Source: Theristus sp. LFF4_11 | Lineage: Eukaryota > Nematoda > Chromadorea > Monhysterida > Xyalidae | Direction: 5' to 3' | Assembly (NCBI GenBank): GCA_030248135.1 | Contig: JASANC010004476.1 | Location: 1-12,352 of the forward strand | Length of the DNA: 12,352 nucleotides | Part shown: piece after piece, positions 1 through 7,843 of the stretch | Position numbering within the stretch: position 1 is the stretch's first letter | Layout: each line of letters begins with the position of its first letter | Made by a program: the position numbers and the translations under genes | Notes under the pieces: generated by a model | What the model was told of the DNA's origin: nothing | What the model saw: only the letters and a program-made list of their open reading frames with translations | Database searches by the model: none

Positions 1-372
1 AGTGCGCATTCGGAGGCTTTAGGTTCATATGAGGGCAGTGTTTTCGAATATTTCCAAATCCACCAGGCCAATGTGTTGATGTGAGCTACCAATGTGTTGC
101 CCTGCCAAAAAAACAGCGAACGTTGCGTTGTCTGCCGTTTTCCGTCAAAGTTGAACGGTTTTCAGCAGCCATAAAGTTGTGAAACCCACTGATGTTGGCC
201 GATTGTTTGTAGGTCGGGCGGAGGCGGGGCGGAGCAGGCTGGCGGCGGTGGTCTACTCGATCAGAGCAGTCTCACGTACAACCTCGTTGTGCTTGTAGGC
301 GTCGTCGCGCTTGCGTTTGCAGTTAAGTACGTCGTCACGGCTGCCTACGACGCTGGCGACCACTACACCTGA
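1..372 (+). CDS. 3' end of a gene for a protein with a C-terminal membrane segment (partial)
   Basis: I do not recognise the family. The supported exon is 213-372. It follows an acceptor (tttgtag) at 206-212 and ends in TGA at 370-372. It encodes about 53 residues: a Gly-rich stretch (SGGGAEQAGGGG), then LLDQSSLTYN, then a hydrophobic run of about 20 residues (LVVLVGVVALAF and following), and a short tail AAYDAGDHYT. This looks like one transmembrane helix close to the C-terminus. The exon starts in phase 2. A fragment at 1-22 ends in AG followed by GTTCAT in the matching phase and reads CAFGGFR, so it may be the preceding exon; that part is tentative. The start of the gene lies left of the window. 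There is no AATAAA nearby, and a TIR element begins 22 bp after the stop, so the 3' UTR may run into it. G/C-rich third positions fit coding sequence. Confidence 0.45.
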
Positions 373-393
373 CCAAAATACAAACGCACACAG

Positions 394-633
394 TATTGTG
401 CAGTTATTCAAACGTGTCCGCACTGAAATGACGTCATTTGCTTTAAAAACGCCCGTTTGTCAAAGTACAGGCACTAAAATGTCAGTTTGGTGTGACTGAT
501 TCGACATTCACCATTTGCTTACGGGAAGCAATCGGCTGAACGGAAAGTCTGGTTTGCTGTGAACGACAAGCACATGTATTGCGGCACATGACGTCATTTC
601 AGTGGGACACGTTTGAAAAAATTAGTCATAGTG
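394..633. mobile_element. MITE-like TIR element, family A, copy 1
   Basis: A non-coding element of about 240 bp with terminal inverted repeats. The left arm (407-437) begins TTCAAACGTGTCC and reaches a perfect palindrome AAATGACGTCATTT. The right arm (588-617) is its reverse complement with one base missing and a few changes. A close copy in the same orientation lies at 11073-11314. Homology between the copies runs past the core arms, from TATTGTG on the left to GTCATAGT on the right; those limits set the coordinates. I could not define a clean target-site duplication. No ORF of note lies inside, so the element is non-autonomous and its superfamily is unknown. Confidence 0.8.
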
Positions 634-1587
634 ATCTTGTTATTTACAGAACATTCGATGGGATTTATAGAGTCTGCGGACACAAACTGGCAGCCGGGAA
701 CTTTTTTGTTTGCTTCTCTGGGAAATCATTCAAATTTTGAAACGGTGCTGGAAGAAACTGAAACGGATTTTGAAATCAATGAGTGTCACGTTTGAATCAG
801 TGGGCTCTGGTCTGTTTTTAGAATCTGTGTGATCGACATGAAGTTCGTTTTTTGGTCGTTGTCTTGCAGGTTCGTTTGAACAGCCTTTTTTGTATTGTTT
901 ATGTTATTGGTGTTCTGCTGACTGCAGTCCGATGAATTGAACTGTCTTATTATCAGACAGAAAACTGTTAGTTCACAGGCTTTTAACAGCTACTTTCTGA
1001 TAGGATCACGCATCGTTTGTGTTTACCCTGTCAAATAGCGCCAACTTTGACGGTTCAAACTGAATTTTACGTATGTTACACAATTAAACAAACTCCTTAC
1101 GCTGAATTCAGTTTATGATTTTCGCCAATTTGACCATTTAATGCCGTTCTGCTGGTCTTTCGAAATTGATTTGCCTGAGATTATTTGTAGCTAATTCTAA
1201 AGTTGTTGTGGTCGAAGATCTGCAAAAACGCAACCCCCAGTTTTCAAGAAACCAAAAAGTTATGAAATAACCGAATCCACAAAAACTAGTGCTAGATTCG
1301 GAGCGTAAAAAGTAAAAAGAGACTACCTCAGAACCAATTTTCAACCGTCGAAAAGTCAACCAAGTGTAGGATGGTTCTCTGCATTTTGGCCTGGCCACAT
1401 CATATGCAGAAGAGGGGTTGCCTCATCACAGCTCGAAATAGTTTGTCAGGGTACCCAATATATGATGCTATCAGAAATTGACCTGCTTGAAGCAAGTGAA
1501 CAGCCATGGATGCAGAAGCTATCAGATTGTAAATACCTGTCTGTAAATTGCGCCGTTGCGCTGTGCTGTGATTGCAGTTGGATCAAG
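634..1587. other. Intergenic stretch, no supported gene
   Basis: Moderately A/T-rich sequence between two TIR elements. Open frames are short, and none shows an exon-like composition bounded by matching splice sites. A minus-strand frame of 86 codons at 1138-1398 has no recognisable motif. Nothing further can be supported. Confidence 0.5.
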
Positions 1588-1790
1588 TGATATCTTTTAT
1601 TTTGGTCCTGCGTCTCAATGCGTACATAGATGGGTAAGCAGTCTCATGCACGACGCGGGAATTCAAAATTGGCAAAGGGATCCGAGTCCCCTAAAATAAG
1701 GCCGGATCACTTAGTCTATTCTGAATTACCACATACAGATTGAAACTAGTTTCATTTTACGTCCACAACAGGTCTTAAAGAAAAGATAAT
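1588..1790. mobile_element. MITE-like TIR element, family B, copy 1
   Basis: A non-coding element of about 200 bp beginning TGATATCTTTTATTTTG and ending in GGTCTTAAAGAAAAGATAAT. A close copy in the same orientation lies at 10436-10648. In that copy the ends form an imperfect inverted repeat of about 33 bp that includes CTCAATGCG on the left and CGCATTGAG on the right. In this copy the inner part of the right arm, about a dozen bases including CGCATTGAG, is missing. The middle is highly conserved between copies, including AAGCAGTCTCATGCACGACG and CCGAGTCCCCTAAA. No coding capacity was seen. Confidence 0.75.
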
Positions 1791-2765
1791 AGTAGCAAAC
1801 TCTGAGCGAGTGGCTCACTCTCAATTTTTCTGTACCGGTGCGGATTTTTGAATTGCTTTGGAAATCGAAATGTCGCAAGGACAATTTACTCCTGTCTTAA
1901 ATATAAGAATACTGGTTCTTTCTTTCCGCAAAAAGGCGTTTTCTACAAACTTGCTGGAATTCTCTCATTGTCTCTGGTCAAATCGAATTTTTGCAAATGA
2001 CAAAAAGAACTTGAATGTGAACTTTAGGATTGAATGTGAACGATTTAAGAGTTTGTCAATCAAATTCGAATGTTTCCGTCACATCGACAACATATTACTT
2101 GGCTCCGTAGTTATACAAAAAAATTTAATAATTAAAATAATTCTGTCAGCATAGCACCACAGATTCGATTCAGGGGGAAATGGGAAAGTGATTTTAAAAA
2201 ACATATTTCTCTTGTAAGCTGAAGTTATTTCATGCGATTTCACCCACTAGCGACAGTATTGTTTTGGTCCAGATTCAATTCTTTTTGTGTTTTTCTTTCA
2301 TGTGCCGAGTTTATTTTGGGTGAGATTTCTATTTATTTTTGCGACTTCTTAGTTTTCGGTGATCCGCTTGTTCTTTCATTGTTCGTTCTTGGTCAGTCAA
2401 GTAGCGCCGCTGAATTTTGGAGAGCGGAATTTTGGATTTTCGTGTTCCCTGAAATATTCATTCGTCCCAAACCGTGAGCTAAACAAGTTCCATTCGGCGA
2501 CGCCCCGCCATATTTTTGGTGTAAAAACAAATTCGTTGACAATGAATATAATAACTTTGAACAGTTCAATGAATGCGCATATTAGTTTCGTGTCTGTGAA
2601 TACGATTTGGAACGCTTTTATTGGCAATTTGTTTTGCTTTTCTGTGTTCGATTTAAAAAATACGGATTTGTCTTGTATTGATTTGGAAGTCTGATAAAAT
2701 AATAAAATAATGAGCCTTGGTTCAAGGTGGAATAACAGTCGAACTCTAAATTATAACAATCAGCT
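1791..2765. other. Intergenic stretch, no supported gene
   Basis: A/T-rich sequence with several overlapping open frames of about 80-110 codons on both strands (for example 1858-2154 and 2359-2694). Their translations are rich in Phe, Leu, Ser and Asn, as expected from A/T-rich non-coding DNA, and show no domain motif. I find no exon with convincing splice borders. Confidence 0.5.
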
Positions 2766-2870
2766 GATTGGTTGGTGATCACATGATGCATGCTTTCTGT
2801 GCAGGAGTTGCTGTGGGGGTGGAGTCGTGTCCCGCACAGAAAGCATGCATCACGTGATCCCCAGTCAATC
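2766..2870. repeat. Long imperfect palindrome (hairpin or short TIR element)
   Basis: Arms at 2766-2802 and 2834-2870 are inverted copies of about 37 bp separated by a 31-bp loop. The inner 26 bp (GATCACATGATGCATGCTTTCTGTGC on the left arm) match with one mismatch; the outer bases are more divergent. The right arm contains CACGTG where the left has CACATG. No protein is encoded. It could be a very small TIR element or a cruciform-forming sequence. Confidence 0.75.
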
Positions 2871-2901
2871 ACATAACAGCGTATAATTTAGTTCGATTGT
2901 A

Positions 2902-3559
2902 CAGGGTGTTCCAAAAAAACAAAAGTAAATGGCTCGTGCAGCCGACTGGTTGCATGTGAAGCCATGAAATTTGAAACACTTCTGGAACTAAGCTACACAT
3001 TTTTGTGTTCAATTTTTATCCCGAAATTCCGCTTTTTCAATAAGATTTCAGCAGAAATTCGTAAAAACTCAAAAATGAGCTAAATTCAGCATTTTACTCA
3101 GGATAAACATCATTGCCGTCATCGAGAATTGTCGTCATCGAGATTGTCATCTAGCAATGGCACAAGTTCATCTTCAGTTTCATCTTCACTGTTGTCATTA
3201 TATTCATCCTCTCGGCTCTTCAGTTTCACTTTGCTCAGCTGCTCAATCTGTTTTCCATTGTTCTCAAAGAAGGACGACATTCGATGTTTAAAACTAATGA
3301 TCACTTTCTGGTGCAGCGCGCGATCATCGTTGATTTCTTGCACACCGCTGCAAATTTTGTTGTTCAAAATGCTGAACTTACGTGATTTTTGAGTTTTTAC
3401 GAATTTCTGCTGAAATATTGAAAAAGTAGAATTTCGGGAGAAAAATGGAACACAATAAAATGCAGCTTAGTTCCATAAGTGTTTCAAATTTCATGGCTCT
3501 ACGTGCAACCAGCCCGCCGCCGAGCCATTTACTTTTGTTGTTGTTTTTGGGACACCCCG
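2902..3559. mobile_element. Mariner/Tc1-like deletion derivative with 194-bp inverted repeats
   Basis: The element begins CAGGGTGTTCC and ends in the inverted form GGACACCCCG. It is flanked on both sides by TA (2900-2901 and 3560-3561), the target duplication used by Tc1/mariner elements. The arms at 2902-3095 and 3366-3559 are equal in length and align end to end with scattered substitutions; for example GTAAATGGCTCG, CATGAAATTTGAAACACTT and CAGCAGAAATTCG occur in both. The 270-bp centre holds a minus-strand ORF that resembles the end of a mariner-type transposase. The catalytic region is absent, so the element cannot move by itself. Its right end lies about 180 bp upstream of the BLOC1S4 start codon. 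Confidence 0.85.
3119..3367 (-). pseudogene. C-terminal remnant of a mariner-like transposase
   Basis: An 82-codon minus-strand frame starts at the inner edge of the right arm of the inverted-repeat element and ends just before the left arm. The segment HQKVIISFKHRMSSFFENNG followed by KQIEQL resembles the region after the last catalytic acidic residue in mariner-family transposases, where a basic stretch precedes a Cys/Asn-Gly-Gly-type motif. After it comes an acidic tail (EDETEDELVPLLDDNLDDD). The DNA-binding and DD-D/E catalytic parts are missing. The frame is intact, but an ATG at the arm junction is probably fortuitous. The family assignment rests on motif likeness and the TA-flanked TIRs, not on a search. 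Confidence 0.6.
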
Positions 3560-3730
3560 TATATTGTTATTTTTCTCACATCGGTTTCACCGTTCATACA
3601 TTACGTCCGTCGCACGTGGTTTTTTTCGTTTCATTCGCTGTTTTCACAACGTTAGCTTCCAACAAAACAAAACTCATCGAGAGGATCGGTGTTCCAATCA
3701 CTGTTTTCCATTTGCCCCCCAAAAAAACAT

Positions 3731-3740
3731 TTCTCAGCCG
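3731..3740 (+). promoter_or_regulatory. Candidate spliced-leader (trans-splice) acceptor for BLOC1S4
   Basis: TTCTCAG immediately precedes CCG-ATG of the BLOC1S4 frame, leaving 3 nt between the acceptor and the start codon. No matching upstream donor or exon is evident. In nematodes such a site is typical of trans-splicing to a spliced leader. It might instead be a cis acceptor for an unseen 5' exon. Confidence 0.4.
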
Positions 3741-4957
3741 ATGAGTACGTCCACAGTGGCGCAGAACGCAGACTTCGATCAGCCAAGTGCGTCCGAAAGA
3801 AACGAATGTGCGCCAGTGCACGGCGACGGTGCACAGTCGCCAGAATTCCAGGACGATTTGCGAGCGGTCTGCGATAATTTTGGCCGCTGTCTCACCGAAC
3901 TGACGCACCAAGTGTGTTTGCATTGAAATGTTTCAATGGGCAGCCAAAGCTGCTCAAAATAGTCAAAAAAGAGTCGGACAACTGAATGCGCTCGCACAGG
4001 CACGCTGATTGGGTGCGTCGAGTTGGTTGGACCAAAGCCAGGTGATTGCCCATGGTTTTTAACAGTATGCAAGCTAATCGATGTCGACTGATTCAATCAG
4101 GACAGCAAACTTCATTGTTTTCAAGATCAATATCTGCAGTATATTCAAGTTCACCTGAACATTCAGCTTGGCCGAGAAACGGGCGGCAATCGAATCTTGG
4201 AGTCACTCTACCGATGTCTGCTGCTGGTCGACGAACTGCACACGATCACTGAAATCGCGCACTCCGACCAGAGGGTCAGCAAACAGCAAACATTGTTGTT
4301 GTTGTTGTTGAATCATTTCGCGTTCGATTCACTTGTGACCGCGCAAAAAATGCGTGCCAACGAAATCAACAATTTTTTGCTGCTTTGTGCGCTGCGAACT
4401 GGCGTTGCCAGACTTGAATTTGTAGTTGTCCCGACATGCGAAGATCACTTTTGTCACTGAACGCCATCACATTTGAGACTGCCGGTTTTAAAAATTCGAA
4501 CTGACGAACCTGCTGCCCTGTGTTCTTCGCTGAGCCTGGTGGTGCCGGGCAGCTGGACGAAGCTGATGATGCACTGATGATACGTCCAGTTTGTTGTCAC
4601 AAATTCCCGTGAATAATGTTGAACGATTTTTGTTACAGCTTTCTGCGGAATCGATCTCATCCATTTACCAGAAACGAGCGCAGTTTGAGCAGTTGTTCGA
4701 ACGAATAGACGGGCTTGAAGCGTACGTCGCTAAGGTATCCGCGAATTTGCGACTTGCTTCCACTTGTCTTTCAATGGAAATTCTGTTTTTTTAATGATCT
4801 TAAGTTCAAACAAACAGCGACTCCGCAAAAGCCTGATGAGAAATGGATTTTTTTTCAAATTTTTTTCTGGACTGATACTTGCCAGGCAAAAGATCGTCTG
4901 AGTTCGCTCGAAGTGAAACTTGTGAAAGCAGAAAAGGAATTGGCTATCAAGAAGTAG
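3741..4957 (+). CDS. BLOC1S4: BLOC-1 subunit 4 (cappuccino homolog), four exons
   Basis: Exons 3741-3911, 4167-4274, 4639-4734 and 4886-4957 all join in phase 0 and give 148 residues. Donors are CAA|GTGTGT, AGG|GTCAGC and AAG|GTATCC; acceptors end in ATTCAG, GTTACAG and TTGCCAG. Residues 1-35 are a variable acidic/polar start. From about residue 36 the protein is predicted helical. The signature is in exons 3-4: FERIDGLEAYVAK followed by LSSLEVKLVKAEKEL, which lines up without gaps with the RIDRLEAFV...KAEAELG region of mammalian BLOC1S4. Exon 2 (LLLVDELHTI) matches the VDEF region at the same spacing. BLOC-1 is a cytosolic complex that sorts cargo from endosomes to lysosome-related organelles (gut granules in worms). 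The protein is shorter than the human one, lacking its long N-terminal extension and C-terminal tail. No AATAAA lies between this stop and the next ORF. Exon borders and identity are inferred by eye. Confidence 0.8.
4293..4310. repeat. (TTG)6 microsatellite
   Basis: Six perfect TTG units lie inside intron 2 of BLOC1S4, about 20 bp downstream of the donor used in the model. No function is implied. Confidence 0.9.
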
Positions 4958-4965
4958 CAAAAAAA

Positions 4966-6461
4966 ATGAAAACCACCAAAAACAGCCGCCGCGTTGACAC
5001 CGTCGCTCGACATCCCGGTGTGTGGGTTTCAATCTTGGCAGGTTTTTGCTGTTATTTACCAAACTGCATTTCTTCAGAAGCAAAGTGCATCATTTCGCTT
5101 GCGCTCTGTGCTGGTCGTCATATTTGAACTTGATATGTTGATTGGTTATTTCAGCAAAATGCATCCAGTCAACGCACCTTGTTTGTTGGCGTTGTGATGC
5201 TTCTGTGCACGCGTGAAAACAATGCTAAAACTGGCGTTAAATTTGATTGTCATCATTATCGTCACTTTTTCAGAGCGACAAACTCGAAAACAAAACAAGA
5301 CCTCAAAACGGGGTCGCAAGAAGTCGGTCGATTTTGACGAAACAAACGACAATGATGAATCGATCGACTTTGACGCGATTGAACGTGAACTGAAACAAGA
5401 TGAACGCTCTGAAGATCGAAATCAAACCGATGCTCATGAATCCAAAACATTGCCTGTTGGTTCGGCAGACCAGCAACAAGCCAGCAGCCACTCAATGGAC
5501 AGTGACAAAACTGGTCCAACGGCGGAAACACCGAAACCGAAAAAGAAACGAGTTCTGAAAAAGGTCTCGGATGGAAGTTACCAGGCAATTGTCGGGTAAG
5601 AGGAAATATTTTTTCTACCACTGCAGAAGATTGTTTAACCGATTTTCGAGCTGCAGGATGATACGATTTCCACACAGTGCCGTTTTGTTTGTGCTCGAGT
5701 TTTCAAATTGATGAAGATCTTTCAGTAAATTGCGCAATTTGCAAATTGATGTGTTTGTTGAACTTCGCCACTGCTGCAAACAGCAGAAAACTCATGAAAA
5801 ACACTTGTGAGATGTCACGGAAATGTGCTAGCGGGCGTGTGTTTTCGATTCAGCCAAGCTCAATTCACCGTGGTCACAGTGCGACGTCACACGCCCGCTG
5901 TCACCGAAGAGGCGTACACATTCCGGCAGCGGGTGGCCGATCGTCACAAACGAATCGATGGTCGGTGCTGGAGAGTTTGGTTTGAAAAAAACAATAATTT
6001 GAAAGGCGCGTTTTATACTGACGTATGCGCATACGGCACGTCCGGTCGCGTGTTTTTCCTATACCAACGAACGAGCAGTGATTTTCGGCGTACGGAGATA
6101 ACTCAGAAACGCGTACAGACCGCCGTCGAGTGGGGCGCCCGTCGCCGTCGAGTTTTCTCTTTGTCTATACACCCCTCGGCGGGGCTCGATCCACCGAACG
6201 CACAGAAAACAGTCTAACGCGCCCCACCCAGGCCACGAGGGTGAAAACCATGCATACAGACGTGTGTGTCCGTCACGGCAGGTGATGTCTCGTGCCTTTC
6301 ACCTGCGTCGACGTACGTCAGCATACGTCAGTATAAAGAACAGTGGCCTTGAATCAATTGCACGAGTTTTATCGCTTTTTATTGTGCTATTTTTTAGCTA
6401 CTGGAGTGCTTGGTCAGCGGCACAAGATGCGATTCAAAAAGTAATATCGGACAGTGATTGA
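4966..6461 (+). CDS. Uncharacterised basic/acidic protein, four exons, downstream of BLOC1S4
   Basis: I do not recognise the family. Exons 4966-5017, 5274-5595, 5854-5964 and 6398-6461 join with matching phases (1, 2, 2) and give 182 residues. Key splice sites are GG|GTAAGAG at 5595/5596 and acceptors TTTTTCAG, GATTCAG and TTTTTTAG. The N-terminal two thirds is low-complexity and charged: a basic start (MKTTKNSRR, KRGRKK), an acidic block around VDFDETNDNDESIDFD, then PKPKKKRVLKK, which could act as a nuclear signal. The C-terminal part, from about residue 115, looks folded (SYQAIVG, VTVRRHTPAVTEEAYTF, then QRVADRHKRIDGRYWSAWSA) and ends QKVISDSD. The start ATG lies 8 nt after the BLOC1S4 TAG in an A-rich context. 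An alternative start at 5213 would read a hydrophobic leader straight into the second exon, but that run is also the polypyrimidine/acceptor region, so splicing is preferred. AATAAA follows at 6534. Confidence 0.6.
6011..6337. mobile_element. GC-rich TIR element inside an intron
   Basis: A perfect 17-bp inverted repeat (TTTATACTGACGTATGC at 6012-6028 and its reverse complement at 6321-6337) bounds about 325 bp that is much richer in G+C than the flanking intron. Next to the left arm is a perfect 14-bp palindrome CGTATGCGCATACG (6022-6035). The interior carries GC-rich near-repeats such as GCCGTCGAG, seen twice. It lies in the last intron of the gene after BLOC1S4. There is no coding motif. 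A target duplication is not clear, so assignment to a transposon class is open. Confidence 0.6.
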
Positions 6462-6533
6462 TAATTTTTTTGTGTTTGCTCTGCTGAGTGTTCTGCAGTT
6501 TTACTTGTGGTGACCGCTGATCTTGTTGTTGGT

Positions 6534-6539
6534 AATAAA
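6534..6539 (+). terminator. Polyadenylation signal AATAAA
   Basis: AATAAA lies 73 bp after the TGA of the uncharacterised gene and is followed by T/G-rich sequence. It is a good candidate for the 3' end of that gene, and of any transcript shared with BLOC1S4. Confidence 0.6.
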
Positions 6540-7830
6540 ATTTGTTTGTCGGAATTTTCACGGAGAGACAAATGACGGTTATTGCTGTTTAGTTTGAAAA
6601 ACCACTTTTTACATCTGGAAAATCTTGATTGTTCAGTTCTTGAATGTAAAAAAAAGATAATGAATGCGAAATATACGTGAAGTCTGCTAGTTGAGACTGG
6701 TCTTAAACAACAACAACACACCGGCCGTCAGAACTCGTCTGAAAATGTTTTCACTTGGGATTACTTGATTTTTTGAAATTATAAGCATGAAACTCAGTTT
6801 TTCTAACTCAAAATGGAAGTACCCAAGAAAAACGAAACAACAACATGATCGGGTGAAATTGAATTTGACATGCACTATCACGCAAACAAACGAACACCGC
6901 AAATTAAAAAATGTGAAATTTCACGAAGTATAATTAAAAAAGGGCAAACAATGTTGTGATCCGAAATGCATAATCAGCCATAACGACAATAAAAAAGGTC
7001 CCCGCAGATAGAATAAAATCACGTCAGGTTTTGACAATGCTGGTTGTGTCTTTATTTTTTCATAATTCTTTTCAGCAGTTTTTACCTTTTTTTGACGTTT
7101 GCCGAAAACGTCTTTGATCAAAGTTTGTTTGTTTAAAGATTGATCGACTGATATTGAATACAGCAGCATCGATTTTTCTATCGTGGTAACGCAAGATAAC
7201 TCCACTTTATATTTCTGCATGTTTTCTTGTTTATCCTCAGATTAGACTGGCTTGACTGAGATATCCATGTCAAAGCAAAGATGAAAGGATTTTTTCAGGC
7301 ATTTTACTCGCGTGTTTAAACAATAATCAACTTGACTCCATTGTTGTGGTTGTCGTTTCACATTGATTGTTGTCGTACACATTTAAAATATCCTCTCGAA
7401 AAACTTTTTTGATTATTTTTTGCATTGGACAATTTTGTTTCAGTGTTTTGACGTGCACACACCTCCGGAAACCCGAACTTCAATAAATAGCGCATAACCA
7501 ACCTCCGAACTTCGAAGCGTTCGTCTTCAGTTGTATTATTTGATCTTTTTGTTGTGTTTTTTTTTGAAAATGCAATTGTTGGGGCGAGCAATGTGTTTTG
7601 TTTCAAGCAGTTTTGAAAGTTTGCTCGTTTTTTGAAATGCTGCTTTTGTTCAACCTTACAATGACCTGCTGTCCAGGTCTTAAAGCACGGTCGTCTTCTG
7701 GTGTATTGTTTTTGATCAGAATGCATTTTACGCTTCTTGCGTTTTCAAACCATGCTCAGTTTTCTTTATTGCAGGTTCTAGTCATATATTTTGTGAGGCC
7801 GAATTAAACGGAATTAAATTAAATTAAAAT
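6540..7830. other. Intergenic stretch upstream of the DB-module gene, no supported gene
   Basis: A/T-rich DNA with many T and A runs. The longest open frame is a 122-codon minus-strand one (7358-7726) rich in Asn, Lys, Thr and Arg, with no motif or splice support. The last 30 bp before 7831 are a degenerate run of AATTAAA-like units. The promoter of the DB-module gene is presumably here, but no TATA box or other element can be called with confidence. Confidence 0.5.
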
Positions 7831-7843
7831 CCACAGTTTCAAT

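Noticed and set aside
68..99. Two direct copies of CCAATGTGTTG
   Set aside because: Two 11-bp copies with unrelated spacing are too short to call an element, and no array follows.
613..795. 60-codon plus-strand frame with a hydrophobic, signal-peptide-like start
   Set aside because: Its beginning lies inside the right arm of the family A element, the start codon is TTG rather than ATG, and no splice or codon-use support exists.
5213..5273. Hydrophobic leader reading in frame into the exon at 5274
   Set aside because: The same bases are a typical intron end (GTCACTTTTTCAG), and the frame-matched splice from 5017 gives a coherent basic protein. Kept only as an alternative start.
5262..5675. 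137-codon minus-strand ORF
   Set aside because: It is antisense to the acidic exon of the uncharacterised gene, whose phases and splice sites fit far better.
7358..7726. 122-codon minus-strand ORF
   Set aside because: Composition is that of A/T-rich non-coding DNA. It has no motif, no splice context, and no similarity I recognise.
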